A DNA stretch of 64,000 nucleotides from Actinoplanes sp. TBRC 11911 (GTDB lineage Bacteria; Actinomycetota; Actinomycetes; Mycobacteriales; Micromonosporaceae): positions 1 to 64,000 of the forward strand of contig NZ_JABBNC010000026.1 in NCBI RefSeq assembly GCF_012933445.1, given 5' to 3'. The position numbers and the translations under genes were made by a program. Positions 1 through 7,660 of this stretch are shown piece by piece; the first letter of the stretch is position 1, and each line of letters starts with the position of its first letter. Below the pieces are notes generated by a model, which saw only the letters and a list, made by a program, of their open reading frames with translations, did no database searches and was not told where the DNA came from.

Positions 1-25
1 ATGGCCATCGCTGAGGACCACTACG

Positions 26-1624
26 TTACGGAGGCGTGATGCGGATCGAGCGCCCCTGACGCCATTCGGCTGAGTCGGCGGGAAACAGGTGGGTCACCTC
101 TGCCGGTCCGCGGGCCAGCGATGTCGCCTTCCGCTCCGCCTCTTCGTCGCTGCCGGTGAGCCGGCCCGCACGCTGCCGCAGGTATTCGTCCCAGGTCGGC
201 ATCTGATAGATTTCGGTAAATTTATCGGGTGTAGCGCCGTCCCGAAAAAGACCCCACCGGCTCGCCCCGGTCCGGAGCCGCGACCCGCGTACGGCCTCCA
301 TGGCCTTGATGAACGAGTCCACATGTGGTTCGTCGACCCGGTAGACGGCAGTGACCAGCACCGGGCCGTCGTCCAAGTGCGGCTGGAGCATGATGTGCGG
401 CTCGGGCCAGAAGATCGCCGGGCTGCGGTCGGCGCCGTCCTGCTCGTACACGGGCAGCAGGCGGACCGTGGCGGTCCCTGACAGCATGGCCGCCGCGGCC
501 GCGAGGAACGTCACTCGCAGGCTGCTCAGCGCGGTGACTTGCCCCCAGACGAGAGCACCCACGGCCTGCGACCCGGCGAAGACCACCTGGTAGATGCCGA
601 AGCCGCGGGCGCGTACCCAGTTGGGCAGGAACAGCTGCAGCGTCGCGTTCATCCGCGACACCAAGGTCATCCAGGCCAGACCGGCTGCGATCAGGGCCGG
701 GATGACGGCCGCCCGCTGCGGGACCAGCGCGACCACGACCAGGGCTACGCCGTACACGAGACCGGCCAGCACGATCAGCTTGCCCGGCGAGAGTCCCCGG
801 CGGATGCGCGGCATCAGCAGCGCCCCGATGATCGCGCCGACGCCGAGAGCGGCCAGCAGAATGCCGTAGCCGGTCGCCCCCAGACCCAGTTCCTGGTGTG
901 CGACCAGCGGCAGCAGACCCCAGACCACGCTGCCCGGCAGCACGAACAACACCACACGGGCGAGCAACCGGGTGACCACCGGTGCGTAGCGGACGTAGTG
1001 CTCGCCGGCCCGCAGCGCCGGACCGAACCGCTGCGGGTGCGACGGCCCGGTCCGCCGGGGGCGGTGCCAGCGCAGCAGGGCCGCGGCGAACACGGCGTAC
1101 GAAAGCGCATTGAGACCGAAGACGGCGGCGGAGCCGACCTGCGCGACGATCAACCCGGCCACCGCCGGACCGGCCGAGCGGGCCAGATTCGTGTTCACCG
1201 CACCGAGGGCCGACGCCGTCGGCAGTTCCTCGCGGGGCACCACCTCCGGAATCACGGCCTGCCAGGTCGGAAGCGTCAACGCCTGGCCGACGCCGAGCAG
1301 GAACGTGAAGAACAGCAGCAGCCCCGGCGGCATCAGACCGAGCCAGGTCAGCACGCTGAGCGCGGCGCCCGTACTGAACAGCCCGATCTGCACGGCGAGC
1401 AGCAGTAACCGCCGGTCCAGCACATCGGCGAGTGCCCCCGACGGCAGCGCCAGCAGTAGCACCGGTGTCATCGTGGCAACCTGGACGAGGCTCACCCAGG
1501 TGGCGGCGTTCGGCTCGCGCACCACAAGCCACTGTGCTCCGACCGTCTGCATCCACGTGCCGGCGTTACTGGCCAGCACGGCGATCCACAACGAGCGGAA
1601 GACGCGGTCACGCAGTGGGTTCAT
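26..1624 (-). CDS. MFS_3-type exporter (transmembrane secretion effector family)
   Basis: A 532-residue major facilitator permease that probably exports a small molecule across the cytoplasmic membrane; the substrate cannot be read from sequence. Residues 1-400 hold about 12 hydrophobic segments. The N-terminus (NPLRDRVFRSLWIAVLASNAG) has the start typical of the MFS_3/EntS-like family. The last ~110 residues are soluble, start near PVLVTAVYRV and resemble the ferredoxin-like dimeric barrel tail usual in this family, so the gene is full length. The ATG at 1624 lies 54 nt downstream of the carboxymuconolactone decarboxylase-like gene on the same strand, and a ZIP gene lies beyond that, so the three may be co-transcribed. 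The family is clear; the role is not. Confidence 0.85.
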   Translation of the reverse strand: MNPLRDRVFRSLWIAVLASNAGTWMQTVGAQWLVVREPNAATWVSLVQVATMTPVLLLALPSGALADVLDRRLLLLAVQIGLFSTGAALSVLTWLGLMPPGLLLFFTFLLGVGQALTLPTWQAVIPEVVPREELPTASALGAVNTNLARSAGPAVAGLIVAQVGSAAVFGLNALSYAVFAAALLRWHRPRRTGPSHPQRFGPALRAGEHYVRYAPVVTRLLARVVLFVLPGSVVWGLLPLVAHQELGLGATGYGILLAALGVGAIIGALLMPRIRRGLSPGKLIVLAGLVYGVALVVVALVPQRAAVIPALIAAGLAWMTLVSRMNATLQLFLPNWVRARGFGIYQVVFAGSQAVGALVWGQVTALSSLRVTFLAAAAAMLSGTATVRLLPVYEQDGADRSPAIFWPEPHIMLQPHLDDGPVLVTAVYRVDEPHVDSFIKAMEAVRGSRLRTGASRWGLFRDGATPDKFTEIYQMPTWDEYLRQRAGRLTGSDEEAERKATSLARGPAEVTHLFPADSAEWRQGRSIRITPP

Positions 1625-1678
1625 CGACGCCGCGAACCCGGTCCGGACCGCCGCAGCACCTGTAACACTTCCATGACG

Positions 1679-2050
1679 TCAGTCGATCTTCACGGATTTG
1701 ATTTTCTCAAGCACACCGGCGCCGTGCACTTCGATTTCTCTCTCCGGCGAAGGCCTGCGGATCTCCGGCCGCTCCTCCGCGGTGACTCCATTCACTTCCG
1801 CCATCGGTTCGTGCTGAGCGAAAACGTAATCGCTGCCACAAGCGCTGGCGACGGTCAGAATCGCAAGTTCGCGCAGCCGAGGTGGCAGGCTCAGCCGGGT
1901 GTACATCACCGTCCCCAGAACGATGAACGGCTTGGCCGTGGCTGGGGAATGGGTCAGCTCCTTGAGGACAGGGTCCTGCGGGAGAGGAGCGAGGAAGGCG
2001 GTGAGTTCCGCAGGGACCTCATCCGGGGAGGGAAATGGCATCCGGGGCAT
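1679..2050 (-). CDS. Short carboxymuconolactone decarboxylase/AhpD-like protein
   Basis: A 123-residue protein matching the N-terminal two thirds of carboxymuconolactone decarboxylase-like proteins (PFPSPDEVPAEL, then LPPRLRELAILTVAS and YVFAQHEP). This family includes AhpD-type peroxidase partners and decarboxylases. The usual CxxC redox pair is absent: the segment reads ACGSDYVFAQH. The family normally runs to about 180 residues, so this copy is C-terminally short and ends in an unrelated charged tail (EKIKSVKID), suggesting truncation or drift. The start at 2050 is chosen because GAGGA lies 6-10 nt upstream; an upstream in-frame reading would run into the ZIP gene. It lies between ZIP and MFS genes on the same strand. 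Activity is doubtful. Confidence 0.6.
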   Translation of the reverse strand: MPRMPFPSPDEVPAELTAFLAPLPQDPVLKELTHSPATAKPFIVLGTVMYTRLSLPPRLRELAILTVASACGSDYVFAQHEPMAEVNGVTAEERPEIRRPSPEREIEVHGAGVLEKIKSVKID

Positions 2051-2103
2051 TTTTGTCCTCATTTTGGTTCGTGATGTGCGATGGACGGTTGCCGCGTATG
2101 ACG

Positions 2104-2841
2104 TCAGTTGACGACGGAAATGACGATGCCCATGAAAACCACGCCCAGCACCGTGGCGGCCAGCGTGCCCCACGAGGGATGGTTTGCATGCGCCTCCGGC
2201 AGGATCTTGCTGGTCGCGATATACAACAAGAATCCGGCGAAGTACGCCAGAAGCAGGGCCACCGTACCCGAGGATACGAAAATGACGGAGCCGACCGCGG
2301 CGCCTGCGATGGGCGCCAGCGCGTCGGCGACCAGCAGCGTGAGAGCCCGGCCACGAGAGTTGCCGTACATCGCGGTGAGCGTGAAAGTGTTGAACCCGTC
2401 GGCGAAGTCGTGAGCAAGCACAGCGATGGCAACGACGGTCGCGACCGCCGACCCGGCCGAAAAGCTCAAGCCGATGCCCAGGCCGTCAAGGAAGCTGTGA
2501 CCGACCAAGGCTCCACCGGCCAAGAGGCCGAACCGACGGGCGTTGTCACGGGGGCGGGCGTAGTGCACGACGCTTCCGCGGTGTAACTCAAAGGCCTTCT
2601 CGGCCGTGTGGATCGTCAGAAAACCCGCGACGAACAACAGCATTGTCGCCGGGACCCCCGCCACCTTTGCGTGCGATCCATCGAACGCTTCCGGGAGAAG
2701 ATCGAAGGCAACGACCCCGAGCACCACCCCACCGGCGGCACCGAGTACGAGGTGACGGCGGTCGGTCACTCTAAGAGCAACGAATCCCCCGATGGTTGTC
2801 GTCACCCCTGAACCCACACCTAAGAGAATTGGAGCGATCAT
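2104..2841 (-). CDS. ZIP-family divalent metal transporter
   Basis: A 245-residue membrane protein of the ZIP family, expected to bring Zn2+ or another divalent metal into the cytoplasm. About eight hydrophobic segments are visible. The two signature metal-site helices are present: HSFLDGLGIG in TM4 and HDFADGFNT in TM5. An acidic/His loop (AEKAFELHRGSVVHYARP) precedes TM4. The ATG at 2841 is preferred over one 12 codons upstream because AAGGG precedes it at normal spacing. It is divergent from the LysR gene, which could regulate it through the 116-nt gap. The length and motifs fit a functional protein. Confidence 0.88.
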   Translation of the reverse strand: MIAPILLGVGSGVTTTIGGFVALRVTDRRHLVLGAAGGVVLGVVAFDLLPEAFDGSHAKVAGVPATMLLFVAGFLTIHTAEKAFELHRGSVVHYARPRDNARRFGLLAGGALVGHSFLDGLGIGLSFSAGSAVATVVAIAVLAHDFADGFNTFTLTAMYGNSRGRALTLLVADALAPIAGAAVGSVIFVSSGTVALLLAYFAGFLLYIATSKILPEAHANHPSWGTLAATVLGVVFMGIVISVVN

Positions 2842-2957
2842 GAATGGTCCCTTCCGCCTCCAACGGAACACTCTCATTTATCGATTCGAGGGACGATTCC
2901 TGCATCGCACGTGTCGTTTCCTGCCGGGCTCCGACGGGACCGCGATATTCTTCGGGA

Positions 2958-3767
2958 GTGGATCGCTTGGAAATCCGGGACCTCGAATACTTTGTCGCGA
3001 TCGGTGAGGAGTTGCACTTCGGCCGGGCGGCCGAGCGGCTCGGCATCGCCCAGCCGCCCTTGTCCCGGGCGATCTCGCGCATCGAGCGGCGGATGAAAGT
3101 GCGGCTTCTCGAGCGCACGAGCCGCCGGGTCGAGCTCACACCGGCCGGCGTGATCCTCCTTGAGGAGGGACGGGGCGTTCTGCAGAGCTTGGATGCCGCG
3201 GTGCTCCGGGCCCGGCGGGCGGCGGAACCCGGGCCCGTGGTCCTCGCGGTGTATCCCGGTGCCGCCTCCCAGTTCCTCGCCCGGCTCGTTCGTGCCGCCG
3301 AGATGCCGGAACTGACGCTCAAGTTCACGCGTGACACGCCGGCGGCCGTTCAGGACGGGACCGCCGACGCCGCACTGGTCTGCCTCAGCACCGACGACGT
3401 CGCCGGCTTCGAGACCATCAGCCTGACCCGCGAACGCTCGATGGCACTGGTGCCGCGCGACCACCATTTAGCCGCCGCGGCCGCCGTCCCCGCCGCGGCG
3501 CTCCGGCGTGAACCCGGCTTCGAGGAATACCCGCCGGCCTCGCTCGACGAGATCGTGGACCGGGTGGCCGCCGGGCTGCTCGTCACCGTCGTCGGCGACA
3601 GCATCGCAGCCCGGCTACCACCCGCGGTCGTCGGCGTGACCGTGACCGATCTGCCGCCCTCAGACCTCGCCCTGGTCTGGCCGGCGCCTGTCCGGCGGCC
3701 CGAGCTCCACATGCTGGCCAGGGCAGCGAAGACGCTCGCCGACGAACCGGCAGCCCGTCAGACGTGA
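2958..3767 (+). CDS. LysR-family transcriptional regulator
   Basis: A 269-residue LysR-type regulator. The N-terminal winged helix-turn-helix is clear: LEIRDLEYFVAIGEELHFGR, then AAERLGIAQPPLSRAISRIE. It is followed by a periplasmic-binding-protein-like effector domain of about 200 residues, which is short and Ala-rich. The GTG at 2958 is chosen because residues upstream of VDRLEIRDLEYF do not resemble the family and would reach into the promoter of the divergent ZIP gene. By family habit it would control the divergent ZIP-CMD-MFS genes. Its 3' end overlaps the convergent SDR gene by 10 nt. The effector is unknown. Confidence 0.85.
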   Translation: MDRLEIRDLEYFVAIGEELHFGRAAERLGIAQPPLSRAISRIERRMKVRLLERTSRRVELTPAGVILLEEGRGVLQSLDAAVLRARRAAEPGPVVLAVYPGAASQFLARLVRAAEMPELTLKFTRDTPAAVQDGTADAALVCLSTDDVAGFETISLTRERSMALVPRDHHLAAAAAVPAAALRREPGFEEYPPASLDEIVDRVAAGLLVTVVGDSIAARLPPAVVGVTVTDLPPSDLALVWPAPVRRPELHMLARAAKTLADEPAARQT

Positions 3768-4507
3768 GTCGTGCCTCCGTCGACCGATAATTCGATCCCG
3801 GTGACGAAGCTGCTCTGATCCGAAGCCAGGAACAGGGCTGCGGCGGCCTGTTCGGCGGCGTCCGCGATCCGGCCCAGCGGTATCGGCGCCGCGATCATCT
3901 GCCGGAACTCGGCCACGGACATGCCCTCCGGTGTTGCCGCGTCGATCGCCGGTGTCTCGGTCGTTCCCGGCGCCAGCGCGTTGACCCGGATGTGGCGCGC
4001 GCTCAGTTCGTTCGCCCACGTCCGGGCGAACGAACGCACCGCCGCCTTGGACGCGGCGTACACCCCGAGCCCGGACGCCCCCTGCACGGACGCGATCGAC
4101 GACGCCAGAATCACCGACGCGCCGTCGTTGAGGACGGGCAGCGCCTTCTGGACGGTGAACAGGGTTCCTCGAATGTTGAGCCCGACCAGCTGGTCGAGGT
4201 GTTCCTCGGTAATCTCGGCGAGCGGGACGAAGCCTCCGCCCCCGGCGTTGGCGAAGAGCACGTCGACGCGTCGGCCGTCTGCGACGATCCGGGCGTACAG
4301 ACGATCCAGGTCCGCCAGATCGGTGACGTCGCCCGCGACCGCCGCGACGTTGGCACCGATCTCGTCCGCCGCCGCATCGAGTTCTTTCGCCCGCCGCGCC
4401 ATCATGTAGACGAACGCGCCCTCCTCGGCGAACCGCCGCACGGCAGCCAGGCCGATGCCCACACTGGCTCCGGTGACCACGGCGGTCTTGCCGTCAAGCT
4501 GACCCAT
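3758..4507 (-). CDS. Short-chain dehydrogenase/reductase (SDR)
   Basis: A 249-residue classical SDR that should oxidise or reduce an alcohol/carbonyl with NAD(P). It shows the cofactor glycine motif TGASVGIG near residue 12, the NAG motif (NAGGGG), the catalytic Ser in the LASSIAS segment, the YAASK catalytic Tyr/Lys, and the C-terminal TGIELSVDGG signature. The start at 4507 has GGGGAG upstream at about 9 nt; an upstream in-frame extension (RCLLVWLAVFRRLH) is not SDR-like. It converges with the LysR gene. The substrate is unknown; all catalytic residues appear intact. Confidence 0.88.
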   Translation of the reverse strand: MGQLDGKTAVVTGASVGIGLAAVRRFAEEGAFVYMMARRAKELDAAADEIGANVAAVAGDVTDLADLDRLYARIVADGRRVDVLFANAGGGGFVPLAEITEEHLDQLVGLNIRGTLFTVQKALPVLNDGASVILASSIASVQGASGLGVYAASKAAVRSFARTWANELSARHIRVNALAPGTTETPAIDAATPEGMSVAEFRQMIAAPIPLGRIADAAEQAAAALFLASDQSSFVTGIELSVDGGTTHV

Positions 4508-4773
4508 ACTGCTGTACTCCCCTGCTTGATGTGCATGAAGGCGGCGAAACACCGCCAGCCACACCAGCAAACAGCGCGGTGCCCGGCTCATCAATGACCG
4601 TCCAGGTATGCGGCGATACCTAGACGAGTAGGTCCTGACCGTGGTTGTAGGCGGTGAGTGACCTGGTTACGGTGTGGCCGGTGGCACGGTGGTGCCAGAG
4701 CTGAGGCGTTGTGGCGATCCGTCGCGGCCAGGCCGTCCCGCTATGTGGACACCGCGGTCACATCGTGGATTTC

Positions 4774-4828
4774 TGTGAACCTTGGAGAGTTGCGCCCACA
4801 TACGAGCCATAACTCTCCAAGGTTCACA
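4774..4828. repeat. 18-bp perfect inverted repeat with 19-nt loop
   Basis: The left arm 4774-4791 begins TGTGAACCTTGG and is matched perfectly by the right arm 4811-4828. At about 45% G+C the arms are much less G+C-rich than their surroundings. The arm length exceeds an ordinary dimeric operator. It lies about 267 nt upstream of the SDR start and is not directly downstream of any gene, so a terminator role is not obvious. A transposon-end relic, a large operator or a structured RNA are alternatives. Confidence 0.75.
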
Positions 4829-5083
4829 TTCGGCCGGAAAGACCTGCCGGGCGAAAGCCTCGTTACGTGACAAACACATTCTCCACAATGGACGCTAGTC
4901 CCACATCGCGGACGATGGGTCCATGATGCGGGCGCAGGTCTCAGCAGGCGGTCACCCGTCCCACGGAATGGAAGCGCCGCGCAGCCGCGCGGCGAGCCCG
5001 CCCGTCCGGCAGCCCAGCCAATCCGACAAATATCAGGAAATGTCGGATATGCGAGAGGGGTGGCCGGGGGCTGGCAGACGGAC

Positions 5084-5105
5084 GGCGATCAGATCGCTGA
5101 TCGCC
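5084..5105 (-). terminator. Hairpin downstream of the membrane gene
   Basis: GGCGATCAG and CTGATCGCC pair perfectly over 9 bp around the 4-nt loop ATCG. The hairpin lies about 50 nt beyond the stop of the minus-strand gene ending at 5157 and has no U-tract, as is common for actinobacterial terminators. The terminator role is inferred from position. Confidence 0.4.
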
Positions 5106-5156
5106 TACAGCCTCTGATCCGCCTACGGGTGCACGAAAACGCCATATCGCGCAAGG

Positions 5157-5714
5157 TCAGGGACGCGACGCGGAAGACCTGGCCGGGCGCGCCTCACGAT
5201 AGATGCGGACGAATGTCCACGCGCTCACCGCGCTGCCGAACAACCCGGCGAGCCAGACCACGATCAGGCCGATACGAGCCGGCACGCCGACCCCGTCGCG
5301 GTAGAAGACGAGCGCGAAGGTCCAGCCCAGGGCCAGGACCGCGGCGCCCGGGAAGGTCAGCAGCATCGGGATCAGCCAGTCGATCAGGCGGTTCGGGCGC
5401 GGGTTCTGCCGGCTCCAGGCCACCCAGCCGAGACCACCCGGAGTGCGCGGGTGCAGCGAATCCCGGATGTAGTGGCTGATCGATCGGATCGCCTCGCGCT
5501 GGGCGGCATACCGGCCGGACAGCAGGTAGGAACTCATCGGAATCGCCAGGAGCAGCGCCAGCAGCTGAGGCCGGGACAGCGCGAAACCGAACACCGCGCT
5601 GCTGAGCGTCAGCTGCAGGGCGAGAATCTGCTGCTGATACTTCGCCCGGGTGTCGATCTCCAGCCGCAGCGATGTGTACTCGGCGACCGGTCCGGCGGAC
5701 TGGGCGGGATCCAC
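5157..5714 (-). CDS. Small membrane protein of unknown function
   Basis: A 185-residue protein with about four hydrophobic segments: two closely spaced near residues 30-65 (LALQLTLSSAVFGFAL, then LLALLLAIPMSSYLL) and two near 110-165. An amphipathic N-terminal stretch (YTSLRLEIDTRAKYQQQ) and a soluble loop with an RDSLHPRTPGG patch separate them. The GTG start has an excellent AGGAGG 8 nt upstream. It lies 3 nt downstream of the esterase-GNAT gene on the same strand, so the two are probably co-transcribed. No family is recognised. Confidence 0.75.
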   Translation of the reverse strand: MDPAQSAGPVAEYTSLRLEIDTRAKYQQQILALQLTLSSAVFGFALSRPQLLALLLAIPMSSYLLSGRYAAQREAIRSISHYIRDSLHPRTPGGLGWVAWSRQNPRPNRLIDWLIPMLLTFPGAAVLALGWTFALVFYRDGVGVPARIGLIVVWLAGLFGSAVSAWTFVRIYREARPARSSASRP

Positions 5715-5717
5715 GAA

Positions 5718-6938
5718 TCAAACCTCCTGGCGATCGGCGGCGTAGTGGCCGTGCGTGAAAACCTGCATGTCGTCCCAATCCCCGGCGGCACGGCGGAACC
5801 GTCGATACCGGACTCCCAGCCGATCCGCGCCCGCGCCGACGATGCGGTGGCCGCTCGGCAGCAGCAGACCGGCGGCCGTCCGCTCGTCGTACACCGGCCG
5901 GAAACCCGCCGCCAGCACCGCTCGCCGGGCCCGGTCGTGACGGCAGTCCACCTCGACGAACTGGGGATACACGGCGGACCGCAGGGCGCGCGACATCATC
6001 AGCGACAGCCCACGCCCGCGGTACCGCGGCTCCACCGCGATCGCCCCGACCTTGCCGTCGCCGCGGACGTAGGACGCGGCGACCATCGGCGCGTCGCCGC
6101 CCGACCGATCCCGGATCCAGGCGAGAGCGGCGCCCTCGCCGACCAGGCGCTCCCGGTGCACTTCGGAGGGATAACCGCGTTCCCCGTACGCCTTGACGAT
6201 CGTCGCGACGGCCTCGGAGACCAGCATCGGGTCGGCGCGAACCTCGTCGACGCCGGCCAGCCCGGTCTGCCATCGGCCGGCCGCCTCGCCGGTCAGCCCG
6301 AGGAACTCCTCGACGATCGTCCACGTGGCGTCGAAGCCGTCGACGAGGCGGTGGCCGTCGTCGACCCGGGCCAGCCGGGCGCGCGGCAGGATGCCGGCCA
6401 GCCGGCTCACCTCCTCGGGCGGGGCGATCTCGTCCCCGGTGGCGGCCAGCAGCAACACCGGCACCTCGATCCGGGCGAGTTCGTCGTCACGCAGCGGCTC
6501 GGCCCCGGCCAGGAAGTCGTGCCGCAGCGGCAGCCGGCCACCGGCGGCGTAATGCTCGAACTCCCACTCCCCTTTGGTACGCCAGCGCTGGTCGTCCGCC
6601 TCGCCGGCCACCCGCAACAGGGCTCGCCGATGGTCGGTCACCGGCGTCAGCAGAACCGCCCGGTCGACGCGCGGTGCGGGCCGGCGAGCCAGCGCCCGGA
6701 GCAGGACCATCGCTCCCAGGCTGCTGCCGATCGCGAACGTCGGCCCGGGGTCGCTGCCGAGCACGTCGCACGCCATGTCGGTGATGGCGTCCAGGGACAA
6801 TCGGGGGAACGACGGCAGATTCAGATCCGGCGTGGACAGAGCCAGCCCGTGCCGCTCGGCGGCGGCGCCGAGCAGGGCGGTTTTCGCCGACTGAGGGCCC
6901 GACGCGAAGCCGTGCAGGTAGATCAGCCGGGCATCCAT
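5718..6938 (-). CDS. YqiA-like esterase fused to GNAT acetyltransferase
   Basis: A 406-residue two-domain protein. Residues 1-215 are an alpha/beta hydrolase of the YqiA/UPF0227 kind: IYLHGFASGPQSAK oxyanion region, nucleophile elbow GSSLG, an acid in LLLAATGDEIAPP and a catalytic His in VDDGHRLVDG. Residues ~235-400 form a GNAT N-acetyltransferase with the acetyl-CoA loop EPRYRGRGLSLMM and the later AAGFRPVYDERTAAG segment. A hydrolase and an acetyltransferase joined in one chain suggest sequential or alternative action on one small substrate; this is inference. It is divergent from the HIT gene by 86 nt and shares a unit with the small membrane protein downstream. Confidence 0.82.
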   Translation of the reverse strand: MDARLIYLHGFASGPQSAKTALLGAAAERHGLALSTPDLNLPSFPRLSLDAITDMACDVLGSDPGPTFAIGSSLGAMVLLRALARRPAPRVDRAVLLTPVTDHRRALLRVAGEADDQRWRTKGEWEFEHYAAGGRLPLRHDFLAGAEPLRDDELARIEVPVLLLAATGDEIAPPEEVSRLAGILPRARLARVDDGHRLVDGFDATWTIVEEFLGLTGEAAGRWQTGLAGVDEVRADPMLVSEAVATIVKAYGERGYPSEVHRERLVGEGAALAWIRDRSGGDAPMVAASYVRGDGKVGAIAVEPRYRGRGLSLMMSRALRSAVYPQFVEVDCRHDRARRAVLAAGFRPVYDERTAAGLLLPSGHRIVGAGADRLGVRYRRFRRAAGDWDDMQVFTHGHYAADRQEV

Positions 6939-7024
6939 TTTCGCGAACCTCCCTGGGACTCCGGTCTGCTACCTTATCGTCACGAGCCGATGTCCTGCAG
7001 TGCCGACGACGTGGGGATCCGGTC

Positions 7025-7660
7025 ATGCACGATTGCTTTCTTTGTGCCGCGAACGGGCGTACGGATGATTCGGTTTCGTGGTTTGACCGGCCGTTGTTTC
7101 GGGAAGAGGGCGTCGGTGTCGCATTGAGCGCGGTCGGCGCGCTCGCACCCGGTCACCTGCTGATTTCGCCGGTCGAGCACACCGAATCGGTGCGCCGGCT
7201 GGCACCGGGCCGGCGGCCGGCCTTTCTCGATTTCACCCGTCGGGTACAACAGCGCCTGGAGCACACGTACGGGCCCCTGACGGTCTTCGAGCACGGCTCG
7301 TGCGGCCGTGCCGATCAGCGCCGGTCCGCCTGCGTCGCGCACCCGCACATCCAATTGCTGCCGGGACGCTACGGGTTCGGCCGCCTCCCGCTTCCGGTGA
7401 CCTCTTTCGACTCGCTCGACAACCTTTTCGCGGCGACGACGCCGGCCGGCGACGACCAGGGTTATCTGCTTTACCAGGAGCCGGGCGGAATGGCCTGCTT
7501 GGCCGCCGACGTCGGCGTGTCGCAGTTCTTCCGCCGGCACGTCGCCGAGCTGATCGGCGAGCCCGACGACTGGGACTACGCGCTGTTCCCGCGCTGGGAG
7601 AACGTCCGCGCGACGCACCGCGACCTGCTCGGCGCCGGGGTCCGCGAGGCTTCCCGATGA
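7025..7660 (+). CDS. HIT-superfamily protein with a GalT-like HPHxQ motif
   Basis: A 211-residue HIT-fold protein, first gene of a co-oriented block. It opens with the CFLC zinc-type pair, has the HIT strand GHLLISPVEH, and a conserved FEHGSC before the active site HPHIQLLP. Canonical HIT hydrolases have HxHxH, whereas His-x-His-x-Gln is the signature of the GalT/UTP-hexose-1-phosphate branch. Nucleotidyl transfer, rather than simple hydrolysis, is therefore plausible. The C-terminal ~70 residues are extra relative to minimal HIT proteins. The ATG follows GGGGAT at good spacing. Its stop overlaps the epimerase start (ATGA), showing translational coupling. The substrate is unknown. Confidence 0.82.
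   Translation: MHDCFLCAANGRTDDSVSWFDRPLFREEGVGVALSAVGALAPGHLLISPVEHTESVRRLAPGRRPAFLDFTRRVQQRLEHTYGPLTVFEHGSCGRADQRRSACVAHPHIQLLPGRYGFGRLPLPVTSFDSLDNLFAATTPAGDDQGYLLYQEPGGMACLAADVGVSQFFRRHVAELIGEPDDWDYALFPRWENVRATHRDLLGAGVREASR

Larger units (their letters stand above)
4508..5156. other. Gene-poor region with inverted repeats
   Basis: No convincing gene is seen in about 650 nt; the small open frames on both strands have no family character. The stretch contains a long perfect inverted repeat (4774-4828), a smaller one of ATCCGACA/TGTCGGAT (5021-5028 and 5041-5048), and a hairpin (5084-5105) that may terminate the minus-strand membrane gene. Local G+C is lower than in flanking genes around the first repeat. 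Confidence 0.6.

Noticed and set aside
4923..5117. Small open frame before the membrane gene
   Set aside because: No ribosome site or recognisable sequence, and it runs through inverted repeats.
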